Positions 1 to 6,623 of a DNA stretch of 9,918 nucleotides are shown in pieces. The stretch's first letter is position 1. Each line of letters opens with the position of its first letter. This DNA is from Candidatus Aminicenantota bacterium (GTDB taxonomy: Bacteria > Acidobacteriota > Aminicenantia > Aminicenantales > Saccharicenantaceae). The position numbers were made by a program, and so were the translations under genes. The stretch spans positions 1 to 9,918 of the forward strand of contig JAPKZE010000334.1 in assembly GCA_026393955.1 (NCBI GenBank), given 5' to 3'. The notes below the pieces were generated by a model. That model was not told the DNA's origin, did no database searches, and saw only the letters and a program-made list of their open reading frames with translations.

Positions 1-847
1 ACATGACCATGCTGACGATGAAGGGCAGGTCGACGGTGCCGGTCAGGGATTCCCGGATGATGCTGAAGACGGTGATCAGCAGGCAGATGCCGAGCGAGAC
101 GATGCCCAGCCACTTGCCGATCTCGTCGGTCCGCTTTTCCAAGGGCGTCTTCTCGACCTCGACGGCCGCCACCTCCTCGGCGATCTTGCCGAACTCCGTC
201 CGCTGCCCGGTCGAGGTCACGACGGCCTTGCCCCGGCCGTAGGTGATGACCGTCCCCGTATAGACCATGTTGGTGCGGTCGGCGACCCGGACCGCCGGGG
301 CCAGCTTGGCGATGTCCTTGGCGACCGGCATGGATTCCCCCGTGAGCGGGGCCTCGTCGCACTTGAGCGAGGCGATCTCGATGAGCCGGGCGTCGGCCGG
401 GACCTTGAATCCGGCTTCGAGGAGGAGGATGTCGCCCGGCACGATCTCCTTGGAGGGCACCTCGTGCTCCCGGCCGTTTCGGATGAGGCGGACGGTCGGC
501 GAGAGCATCTTTTTCAGGGCCTCGAGGGCCCTCTCGGCCTGGTATTCCTGGACGAAGCCCAGCAGGGCGCAGAAGACGACGATGACGAAGATGAGCGCCG
601 CGTCGAAGAGCTCCCCGACGACGGCCGACAGGAGCGTGGCGACGAGGAGGATGACGATCAGGATGTTCTTGAACTGGCCCAGGAAGATCGTCCAGGGCGA
701 GACCCGATCCTCCTTCCGGAGCTCGTTCGGGCCGTACGTCTCGAGCCGTCGGGCGGCCTCGCCCGCCGCGAGCCCGGCATGGGCGTCGGTTTCCAGGGTC
801 CGAAGCGCCTCGGCCGCGTCCAGGGTGTGCCACATCTTCTCGGTCAT
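1..847 (-). CDS. P2-type cation-transporting ATPase, N-terminal part (runs off left edge)
   Basis: This is an ATP-driven cation pump of the inner membrane, related to the SERCA/PMR1 calcium and sodium pumps. I translated it from the reverse strand: 282 codons are visible and it is cut at base 1. Residues 1-50 are a cation-ATPase N-terminal domain with the typical YGPNEL motif (residues 38-43). Two membrane helices follow at about 56-78 and 83-99, then an actuator domain with VPGDI (136-140), VPADARL (149-155) and the dephosphorylation motif LTGES (168-172). A third helix lies at about 245-264 and a fourth begins near 273. The DKTGT phosphorylation site and the ion-binding residues of M4-M6 lie beyond the edge, so the transported ion cannot be named. 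The ATG at 847 follows an AAGGG (855-859 on this strand) with a 7-nt gap. An ATG five codons in (835) is a less well placed alternative. It is transcribed away from the peptidase gene at 1002. Confidence 0.93.
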   Translation of the reverse strand, partial: MTEKMWHTLDAAEALRTLETDAHAGLAAGEAARRLETYGPNELRKEDRVSPWTIFLGQFKNILIVILLVATLLSAVVGELFDAALIFVIVVFCALLGFVQEYQAERALEALKKMLSPTVRLIRNGREHEVPSKEIVPGDILLLEAGFKVPADARLIEIASLKCDEAPLTGESMPVAKDIAKLAPAVRVADRTNMVYTGTVITYGRGKAVVTSTGQRTEFGKIAEEVAAVEVEKTPLEKRTDEIGKWLGIVSLGICLLITVFSIIRESLTGTVDLPFIVSMVM

Positions 848-885
848 CTCGGATCCCTTCGATTCATGGACTCGGAAAGACACTC

Positions 886-913
886 ATCATACCAGAACGT
901 TAAGGTCATTCAA
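886..913 (-). promoter_or_regulatory. Sigma70-like promoter for the P-type ATPase gene
   Basis: On the minus strand there is a -35 TTGAAT (913-908), a 16-bp spacer and a -10 TATGAT (891-886). The -10 is preceded by TG one base upstream, giving an extended -10 element. Transcription would begin near 879, leaving a leader of about 32 nt before the ATG at 847. This lies in a locally A+T-richer patch of an otherwise G+C-rich window. Confidence 0.6.
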
Positions 914-942
914 GTCCCGCCGTGGCCGCCGGAGCGGTCCCG

Positions 943-971
943 TTGACTTCCCGGGAGTGTTGGGGAACAAT
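943..971 (+). promoter_or_regulatory. Sigma70-like promoter for the S46 peptidase unit
   Basis: There is a -35 TTGACT (943-948), a 17-bp spacer and a weak -10 AACAAT (966-971, 4 of 6 consensus bases). Transcription would start near 978, about 24 nt before the ATG at 1002. Its -35 is 29 bp from the -35 of the divergent ATPase promoter, so one regulator could in principle affect both. No operator is proven. Confidence 0.45.
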
Positions 972-980
972 GGGATTTTC

Positions 981-990
981 GATCGCGATC
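981..990 (+). repeat. 10-bp perfect palindrome in the peptidase leader
   Basis: GATCGCGATC is its own reverse complement and sits between the predicted transcription start (about 978) and the Shine-Dalgarno sequence (991-996). It could be an operator half-site pair, a methylation site (it contains two GATC) or chance. The symmetry does not extend outward into the flanking bases. Confidence 0.25.
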
Positions 991-996
991 AGGAGG
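991..996 (+). promoter_or_regulatory. Shine-Dalgarno AGGAGG that fixes the S46 peptidase start
   Basis: A full AGGAGG lies 5 nt before the ATG at 1002 and 11 nt before the ATG at 1008. This favours 1002. The reading frame is open for another 245 codons upstream, but that stretch is antisense to the ATPase and has no comparable start signal. Confidence 0.75.
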
Positions 997-1001
997 CCCC
1001 C

Positions 1002-3155
1002 ATGCGCATGAAGCTCCGTTGGATGACACTCGCGTTGATCCTGTCCCTGGTCCTCGTCGCCGGCGCGGACGAGGGCATGTGGATGCCGCACCAGATGATC
1101 GGACTCAACCTCAAGTCGATCGGTCTGCAAATGGACCCCGGGGACCTCTATAAGAAGGACGGCACGGGACTCATGAGCGCCGTCGTCAACCTCGGCGGCG
1201 GCACGGGCGAGTTCGTCAGCCCCGAGGGGCTGGTCCTGACCAACCACCACGTCGCCTACGGCGCTATCCAGCGGGCTTCGAGCAAGGAGAAGGACTACAT
1301 CACCGACGGGTTCATGGCCCGGACCCGGGGCGAGGAGATCCAGGCCCAGGGCTACCAGGCCGGCGTGCTCCTCGGCTACGAGGACGTGACGGCCAAGGTC
1401 AACGCTTCCTTCAAGCCGAAGATGACCCCGCGGCAGCGCTACGACGCCTTCGACAAGGCCCAAAAGGACCTCATCGCGGCCGGCGAGAAGGCCGGTCCGG
1501 ACCTGCGCTGCACCCTGGCCTCGATGTACAGCGGCAACGCCTATTACCTTTACACGTTCAAGCAGATCCGCGACGTCCGGCTCGTCTATGCGCCGCCCCA
1601 GGACCTGGGCAACTTCGGCGGCGAGACCGACAACTGGATGTGGCCCCGCCACACCTGCGATTTCTCCTTCCTGCGGGCCTACGTCGCGCCCGACGGGACG
1701 GCGGCCGACTTCAGCCCGTCGAACGTCCCCTATAAACCCAAGGCCTGGCTGAAGGTCTCGCTCGACGGCTTCAAGGAGGGCGACTTCACCTTCGTCATGG
1801 GCTATCCGGGCCGGACCTACCGCAACTACGCCCTGGCCGAGCTCAAGTCCGACCAGGAGAACATGGCCAAGAGGATCAAGGACATCCAGGACCTCATCGG
1901 CTTCTACGAGGCCGCCGGCCGGGCCGACAAGGAAGTCGAGATCCGCTACGCCGGGCAGGTCAAGGGGCTCTACAACGGCCTGAAGAACATGCAGGGCAAG
2001 CTCGAGGGCTTCGTCAAGTACGACCTCGTGGCCAAGAAGGCCGCCCAGGAGAAGGAGCTCGTCGACTGGATCGCCGCCGATCCCGCCCGGGCGAAGACGT
2101 ACGGCGCGGCCCCGGCCGCCCTCGACGCCTTCCTGGTCCGGCAGAAAGCCTTCGGCGCCAGGTCGGAGCTCCTCAACGGGGTTCTCGGCGGCTCGACCAT
2201 CCTGTCCCAGGCCTATAATATCGTCCGGGCCGTGCCCGAGCTCCAAAAGCCCGACAAGGACAGGGAACAGGCCTATCAGGAACGGAACGTTCCCCGGCTC
2301 AAGCAGGGCATCCAGCTGGCCGAGCGCGGCTACGTCTTTGCGACCGACCGCGAGCTTCTGAAGTGGACGCTCAAGCGGCTCAAGGCCGCCCATCCCGACG
2401 CCGCCAATTGGCCGGCCGCTCTCCAGGGACTGGCCGCAGGCACGGAGGCCGAGGTCGCGGCGCGGGTCGACGCGATGTACGCCAAGACATCGCTCGGCGA
2501 TCCCGCGAAGAGGCTCGAGCTCCTCGGGCTCAAGCCGGCCGCGCTCGCGGCCGTCGACGATCCTTTCCTCAAGCTCGCCGCGGGCATGGAACAGGAGCTC
2601 AAGGGCCTCCGCGAGGAGAGCAAGGGCATGGGGCGCGAAGGGGCCGACCTCAAAATGATCTTCGAGGCGGCCATCCTGGAGATGAAGAAGGGGACGTATC
2701 CGCCCGACGCCAACGGCACCCTCCGCTTCACCTACGGTCCGGTCCTGGGCTACCAGCCCCGGGATGCCGTTCTCTATCTGCCCCAGACGACGGTCAAGGG
2801 CGTCGTCGAGAAGGACACGGGCGTCTTCCCGTTCAAGGTGCCGGCCAAGGTCAAGGATCTCTGGAAGGCCAAGGACTTCGGGCCCTACGCCGACGCCGCG
2901 CTCAAGGACGTTCCGGCCTGTTTCCTGAACACGACCAACGTCACGGGCGGCAACTCCGGCTCGCCGACGCTCAACGCCAAGGGCGAGCAGATCGGCATCA
3001 TCTTCGACATGACCTACGAGAGCGTCATCGGCGACTACTATATCATCCCCGAGCTGCAGCGGTCGATCAGCGTCGACGTCCGCTACGTCCTCTGGGTGAC
3101 CGACAAGTTCTCGGGGGCGACCCACATCGTCAAGGAAATGGGATTGGCCAAATGA
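1002..3155 (+). CDS. Secreted S46-family dipeptidyl peptidase (DPP7/DPP11-like)
   Basis: This is a 717-residue serine exopeptidase predicted to remove dipeptides from the N-termini of oligopeptides in the periplasm. The length is normal for family S46. Residues 1-22 form a signal peptide ending AGA, and the mature protein begins DEGMWMP, as is usual in the family. The chymotrypsin-like triad is visible as His83 (in TNHHV, 80-84), Asp220 (in NWMWPRHTCD, 211-220) and Ser652 (in GGNSGSP, 649-655). Asn211, Trp212 and Asp669 match residues known in characterised S46 enzymes to hold the substrate's free amino group. The residue after Asp669, which is Gly in DPP7-type and Arg in DPP11-type enzymes, is Met670. 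The cysteine that I recall commonly following the catalytic His is Val84, and HTGD reads HTCD. The start is set by AGGAGG at 991-996. The stop overlaps the next start codon (ATGA, 3152-3155), so translation is coupled. Family assignment is firm; cleavage preference is open. Confidence 0.95.
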   Translation: MRMKLRWMTLALILSLVLVAGADEGMWMPHQMIGLNLKSIGLQMDPGDLYKKDGTGLMSAVVNLGGGTGEFVSPEGLVLTNHHVAYGAIQRASSKEKDYITDGFMARTRGEEIQAQGYQAGVLLGYEDVTAKVNASFKPKMTPRQRYDAFDKAQKDLIAAGEKAGPDLRCTLASMYSGNAYYLYTFKQIRDVRLVYAPPQDLGNFGGETDNWMWPRHTCDFSFLRAYVAPDGTAADFSPSNVPYKPKAWLKVSLDGFKEGDFTFVMGYPGRTYRNYALAELKSDQENMAKRIKDIQDLIGFYEAAGRADKEVEIRYAGQVKGLYNGLKNMQGKLEGFVKYDLVAKKAAQEKELVDWIAADPARAKTYGAAPAALDAFLVRQKAFGARSELLNGVLGGSTILSQAYNIVRAVPELQKPDKDREQAYQERNVPRLKQGIQLAERGYVFATDRELLKWTLKRLKAAHPDAANWPAALQGLAAGTEAEVAARVDAMYAKTSLGDPAKRLELLGLKPAALAAVDDPFLKLAAGMEQELKGLREESKGMGREGADLKMIFEAAILEMKKGTYPPDANGTLRFTYGPVLGYQPRDAVLYLPQTTVKGVVEKDTGVFPFKVPAKVKDLWKAKDFGPYADAALKDVPACFLNTTNVTGGNSGSPTLNAKGEQIGIIFDMTYESVIGDYYIIPELQRSISVDVRYVLWVTDKFSGATHIVKEMGLAK

Positions 3156-4702
3156 AAGCGGGGCGCTTCGCGCTTGCGGGCCTGGCGCTCCTCATCCTGG
3201 CGGCCGCCTGCCGCCAGGCGCCCAAGGCGGTCGGTCCGATGACCGAGCTGACAAGGGCGGCTCTCCTGGACAAGATCAAGGGCGGCTGGGCCGGCCAGGT
3301 CATCGGCTGCACCTTCGGCGGCCCTACGGAATTCCGTTTTCCCGGGGCCATGATCCAGGACTACCAGGCCATCCCCTGGGACGATTCGCTCGTCGCCCGG
3401 CGGTTCGAGAGGTCCCCCGGGCTCTACGACGACGTCTATATGGACCTGACCTTCGTCGAGGTCATGGCCCGCGAGGGCATCGACGCTCCGGCGGCCCGGC
3501 ACGCCCAGGCCTTCGCCCGGGCCGGCTATCCGCTCTGGCACGCCAATCAGGCCGCCCGGTACAATATCCTCAACGGCCTCCTGCCGCCCGACTCGGGCCA
3601 CTGGACCAACTCCCCGCACGCCGACGACATCGACTTCCAGATCGAAGCCGACTTCGCCGGGCTCATGAGCCCCGGCCTGGTCAACGCCGGGTCGGCCATC
3701 TGCGACCGGGTCGGCCACATCATGAACTACGGCGACGGCTGGTACGGCGGGGTCTATATCGCGGCCATGTACAGCCTGGCCTTCGTCGCCCCCGATATCG
3801 AACACGTCGTGGAAGAGGCCTTGAGAGTCCTGCCGGCGGAGTCGAGCTTCGCCCGCTGCATCGGGGACGTTATCGCGGCCTACCGGGCCGATCCGTCCGA
3901 CTGGAAGAAGGCCTGGTTCGCCGTCGAGCGCAAGTGGGCGGAGGACATCGGCTGCCCCGACTTCGTCTTCGAGCCGGGCAACATCGACGCCCGGGTCAAC
4001 GGCGCCTACGTCGTCATCGGCCTTCTCTACGGGAACGGGGACTTCGGCCGGACGCTCCAGATCGCGGCGCGCTGCGGCCAGGACTCCGACTGCAATCCGG
4101 CCAGCGCCGGCGGCATCCTGGGGACGTGGCTGGGCTACGACGGGATCCCCGCGGTCTGGCGGGATCCGCTCAAGCCCATCGAGGACAAGCCGTTCCCGTA
4201 TACGACCATGTCGCTCAACCAGGTCTACGAGACGGGGCTGGCCCAGGCCCTGGAGGTGGTGGGCGCGAACGGCGGGACGGTCGACGGCGAGACCGTCCGC
4301 TTGCCCGCCGAGGCCATCCTCCCGGTGCGGCTCGAGACGAGCTTCCCGGGCTCGTTCCCCGTCGAGCGGAAGCGGCTGGGCCTGATGCTCACGTCCGCGC
4401 TCGAGATCGGCTTCGAGGGCACGGGCTACGTTCTCACCGGCGGGCCGTCCAAGATGGTCGGGGACCGCTCGGACCCCTATGTCTATGACGTCGAGCTGCG
4501 TCTCGACGACCGGGCGCCCGTGGTCCTCGCCATGCCGGTCGACGAGCTTGTCCGCCGCCTCGAGGTCGCCTGGGGCTACCGGCTCGGGCCCGGCCGCCAC
4601 ACCCTCAGGCTGGCGCTCCTCAATCCCCGGCCGGGGGAGGGGATCCGGCTCGACGACCTGATCACTTACGGGGACCGGCCGGCGGCGCCGCGCTCTCCTT
4701 GA
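3152..4702 (+). CDS. ADP-ribosylglycohydrolase-fold lipoprotein
   Basis: This is a 516-residue exported member of the ARH/DraG family, whose known members hydrolyse ADP-ribosyl or related N- and O-glycosidic bonds using two divalent metal ions. Residues 1-19 are a lipoprotein signal with lipobox LAAAC, so Cys20 should be lipidated and the enzyme membrane-anchored outside the cytoplasm. The ARH-like domain spans about 35-350. It has GQVIGCTFGGPTEF (48-61, with Glu60), YDDVYMD (92-98) and GQDSDCN (309-315). The four acidic metal ligands appear kept (Asp93, Asp94, Asp311, Asp313), while the two threonine ligands of ARH3-type enzymes are Tyr92 and Cys314. HADDIDFQIEADFAGLMSPG is a conserved-looking central block. 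About 390-516 looks like a beta-sandwich, possibly carbohydrate-binding. Its start overlaps the peptidase stop, so it is in the same transcript. It may act on a sugar or nucleoside-type glycoside rather than ADP-ribosyl protein. Fold assignment is strong; substrate is unknown. Confidence 0.88.
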   Translation: MKAGRFALAGLALLILAAACRQAPKAVGPMTELTRAALLDKIKGGWAGQVIGCTFGGPTEFRFPGAMIQDYQAIPWDDSLVARRFERSPGLYDDVYMDLTFVEVMAREGIDAPAARHAQAFARAGYPLWHANQAARYNILNGLLPPDSGHWTNSPHADDIDFQIEADFAGLMSPGLVNAGSAICDRVGHIMNYGDGWYGGVYIAAMYSLAFVAPDIEHVVEEALRVLPAESSFARCIGDVIAAYRADPSDWKKAWFAVERKWAEDIGCPDFVFEPGNIDARVNGAYVVIGLLYGNGDFGRTLQIAARCGQDSDCNPASAGGILGTWLGYDGIPAVWRDPLKPIEDKPFPYTTMSLNQVYETGLAQALEVVGANGGTVDGETVRLPAEAILPVRLETSFPGSFPVERKRLGLMLTSALEIGFEGTGYVLTGGPSKMVGDRSDPYVYDVELRLDDRAPVVLAMPVDELVRRLEVAWGYRLGPGRHTLRLALLNPRPGEGIRLDDLITYGDRPAAPRSP

Positions 4703-4728
4703 CCTTGTTTGACGGACTGTTCTACAAT
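4699..4728 (+). promoter_or_regulatory. Sigma70-like promoter for the aminotransferase pair
   Basis: There is a -35 TTGACC (4699-4704), an 18-bp spacer and a -10 TACAAT (4723-4728). The -35 overlaps the TGA stop of the preceding lipoprotein gene (4700-4702). Transcription would start near 4735, about 42 nt before the ATG at 4777. No terminator hairpin lies upstream, so read-through from the peptidase unit is also possible. Confidence 0.6.
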
Positions 4729-4776
4729 CCCCCCGCATCATCGACCGGAACTGTCGCACACCCGAGGAGGTCGGAC

Positions 4777-6144
4777 ATGAAGAGAAGCGGATCTTGGAGC
4801 CGGAGATCGTTCATGAGGTCGGTCGGCGCGTTCGGCGCGGCCGCGGTGGCCTTCGACCCGAAGCGGCTGGCGCGCATCGACGAGGCCTCCCAATCGGTCG
4901 CCGGGCGGACGGCCGCGGAGGTCGCCAAGGACGAAGATTACTGGCGCGAGATCCAGCTGGCCTTCAAGCTCGACCGCGAGCTCATCAACCTCAACAACGG
5001 CTTCACCTCCCCCATGCCGCGGGTGTCCCTGGATTCCGTCTTCCGCTACATGGAGATGATCAACATGCTCCCGGTCCACTACCAGGGCATGGTGGCCGGC
5101 AACAGCGAGACGCTCCGCCGCCGGATGGCCAACGAGTTCGGCTGCGACCGCGAGGAAATGGCCCTGACCCGCGGCGCCAGCGAGGCCCTGCAGATCGTCC
5201 AGAACGGCATCGACCTCAAGGCCGGCGACGAGGTCATCACGACCGAGCAGGACTACCCCCGTATGCTGACGACCTGGGACCAGCGCATGCGGCGCGAGGG
5301 CATCAAGGTCACGCGGCTGCAGTTCCCCGTCCCGGCGACGCAGGACTTCCTCTACAACATGTTCGAGAAGGCCATCTCGCCGCAGACGAAAGTGTTCCAC
5401 TTCACCCACATCACCAATCTGACGGCCCAGCTCTTCCCGGTCAAGCGCCTCTCCCGGCTGGCCCGGTCGAAGGGCATCGTCACCATCGTCGACGGCGCCC
5501 ACGCCCTGGGGCAGTTCCCGTTCAAGCTGAGCGACCTCGAGTGCGACGCCTACGGCGTCAGCCTGCACAAGTGGCTCCTGGCCCCGCTCGGCAACGGCTG
5601 CCTGTACGTCCGCAAGGACATGATCCCGCGGTTCTGGCCGCTCCAGGCCGCCCCGGAGCAGCAGGACAGCGACATCCGCAAGTTCGAGTCCATCGGGACC
5701 CACCCCTGGGCCATCCGGGCGGGGCTCGGCGAATCGCTGGCCTTCCATCAGGCCATCGGCGCGGAACGCAAGGCGGCCCGCCTGCGCTACCTCAACCTGC
5801 GCTGGGTCAATGCCCTCAAGGCCTACCCCAAGATCAAGGTCCTGACGGACACGAGCGAGCCGCCCCAGGCCTGGGGCGTCATGGCCGTCAACATCGAAGG
5901 CATCGACGTCCGCCAGCTGGCGACATGGCTCAGGAACAATTACCGGATCATCGTCGTGCCGCTGGTCGGCGGGGCGCCGCCGAACTCGGTCTTCGATTAC
6001 CAGGCCCTCCGCATCTCGCCGAACGTCTACACGACGCTCGAAGAGATCGACACGTTCGTCGAAGCCATGACCGAGGCCGTCAAGAGCGGCATTCCCGAAT
6101 CGCCGGACCCGATCCCCGCGTATCCGGCCGACGTCACAGTCTGA
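4777..6144 (+). CDS. Class V aminotransferase-fold PLP enzyme with Tat-type signal (isopenicillin-N-epimerase-like)
   Basis: This is a 455-residue fold-type I PLP-dependent enzyme, of the group annotated as class V aminotransferase, cysteine desulfurase or isopenicillin N epimerase-like. The N-terminus has a twin-arginine motif SRRSFM (8-13) followed by a short hydrophobic run (15-26), which suggests export of the folded, cofactor-loaded protein. There is no clear AxA cleavage site, so it may stay membrane-tethered. The catalytic domain opens with LNNGFTSP. TRGASEALQ forms the likely cofactor-phosphate loop, DGAHALG holds the Asp that pairs with the pyridine nitrogen (Asp239), and SLHKWLLAP holds the Schiff-base lysine (Lys265). 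The catalytic residues look intact. The ATG at 4777 follows GAGGAGG (4764-4770) with a 6-nt gap. An in-frame upstream ATG-less extension to 4699 lacks such a signal and would bury the Tat motif. The small gene at 6159 follows by 14 bp. Whether it transaminates, racemises or cleaves C-S bonds cannot be told. Confidence 0.9.
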   Translation: MKRSGSWSRRSFMRSVGAFGAAAVAFDPKRLARIDEASQSVAGRTAAEVAKDEDYWREIQLAFKLDRELINLNNGFTSPMPRVSLDSVFRYMEMINMLPVHYQGMVAGNSETLRRRMANEFGCDREEMALTRGASEALQIVQNGIDLKAGDEVITTEQDYPRMLTTWDQRMRREGIKVTRLQFPVPATQDFLYNMFEKAISPQTKVFHFTHITNLTAQLFPVKRLSRLARSKGIVTIVDGAHALGQFPFKLSDLECDAYGVSLHKWLLAPLGNGCLYVRKDMIPRFWPLQAAPEQQDSDIRKFESIGTHPWAIRAGLGESLAFHQAIGAERKAARLRYLNLRWVNALKAYPKIKVLTDTSEPPQAWGVMAVNIEGIDVRQLATWLRNNYRIIVVPLVGGAPPNSVFDYQALRISPNVYTTLEEIDTFVEAMTEAVKSGIPESPDPIPAYPADVTV

Positions 6145-6158
6145 GAAGGAGGCGCGCG

Positions 6159-6572
6159 ATGAAACGTCAGGCGGTGGCCTTGGTCCTCATCCTCGCCGCG
6201 GGCGTCGCTTCGGCCTTCGCCCAGGCGGAGTTCAAGGTGCCCTTCCCGATCACGGCCGGCGGCAAGAAGCTGGCCGCGGGCAATTACGCCGTGTCCACCG
6301 CTGCCGACGGCGGGCTCGTTCTCCGGCAGGGATCGACCGGCAAGGAGATCCCGCTCACCGTCCTGGAGCGGATCGCCAAGCCCGAGCCGCCCGTCGCCGG
6401 ACCGCGGCTCGTCTTCGACGAGGTCGGGGACTTCGCCCCGTCGTACACGGAGTACATCACGGTCTACGTCCTGTCCGAGGTCTGGCTCTCCGGGGAGGAC
6501 GGCTACCGCGTCCACGTGACCAAGGGCGCCCACAAGACCAAAGAGGTTAAAGGCGAGGCGACGAAGAAGTAA
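6159..6572 (+). CDS. Small secreted beta-rich protein of unknown function
   Basis: This is a 137-residue protein with a Sec signal peptide (about 1-21, ending AFA, or 1-23) and no cysteines. The mature part begins EFKVPFPITAGGKKLAAGNY and alternates hydrophobic and polar residues, consistent with a small beta-sandwich or barrel. It ends in a lysine-rich tail (KTKEVKGEATKK). The opening pattern, 'VPF..TAGGK.L.AGNY.V', resembles a group of short secreted proteins frequent in Acidobacteriota genomes, for which I know no established function. The start at 6159 has a strong AAGGAGG (6146-6152) 6 nt upstream. It follows the aminotransferase stop by 14 bp and is probably cotranscribed with it from the promoter at 4699-4728. 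It is clearly a real gene: signal peptide, ribosome-binding site and normal codon use all agree. Confidence 0.8.
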   Translation: MKRQAVALVLILAAGVASAFAQAEFKVPFPITAGGKKLAAGNYAVSTAADGGLVLRQGSTGKEIPLTVLERIAKPEPPVAGPRLVFDEVGDFAPSYTEYITVYVLSEVWLSGEDGYRVHVTKGAHKTKEVKGEATKK

Positions 6573-6584
6573 GCCGGGCCCGTC

Positions 6585-6593
6585 TGCTATAAT
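6585..6593 (+). promoter_or_regulatory. Extended -10 promoter for the ABC-F gene
   Basis: TGCTATAAT combines an extended TGn motif (6585-6587) with a perfect TATAAT (6588-6593). No convincing -35 lies 16-18 bp upstream, because that DNA is the 3' end of the previous coding region. A start near 6600 would leave a leader of about 24 nt containing the AAGGG at 6611-6615. Confidence 0.6.
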
Positions 6594-6623
6594 AGTCCTT
6601 CCGGTACAAGAAGGGATCTCTCT

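Noticed and set aside
464..946. 160-codon plus-strand frame, very rich in Glu, Asp and Arg
   Set aside because: It lies antisense to the ATPase coding sequence, whose translation matches the P-type family throughout. The acidic composition is an artefact of reading the complementary strand.
267..1001. N-terminal extension of the S46 frame by 245 codons
   Set aside because: The stretch is mostly antisense to the P-type ATPase gene and is Ser/Arg-rich without domain features. The signal peptide and AGGAGG place the real start at 1002.
906..3125. Long antisense open frame of 739 codons opposite the S46 peptidase
   Set aside because: It is a mirror of the strong GNC/NNC codon bias of the real gene. 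The translation is rich in Leu, Val, Gly, Asp and Arg with no recognisable motif, start signal or signal peptide, while the sense strand has a full S46 triad.
4794..6158. Plus-strand frame running into the small secreted gene, suggesting a long fusion protein
   Set aside because: It starts at TTG inside the aminotransferase gene and its upstream part is a Pro/Arg/Gly-rich shadow in another frame. The real gene in this frame starts at 6159, with its own ribosome-binding site and signal peptide.
6573..6600. CGGGCCCG palindrome after the small secreted gene, considered as a terminator
   Set aside because: The 8-bp symmetry has no loop and no following T-run, and it abuts the next promoter, so it does not look like an intrinsic terminator.
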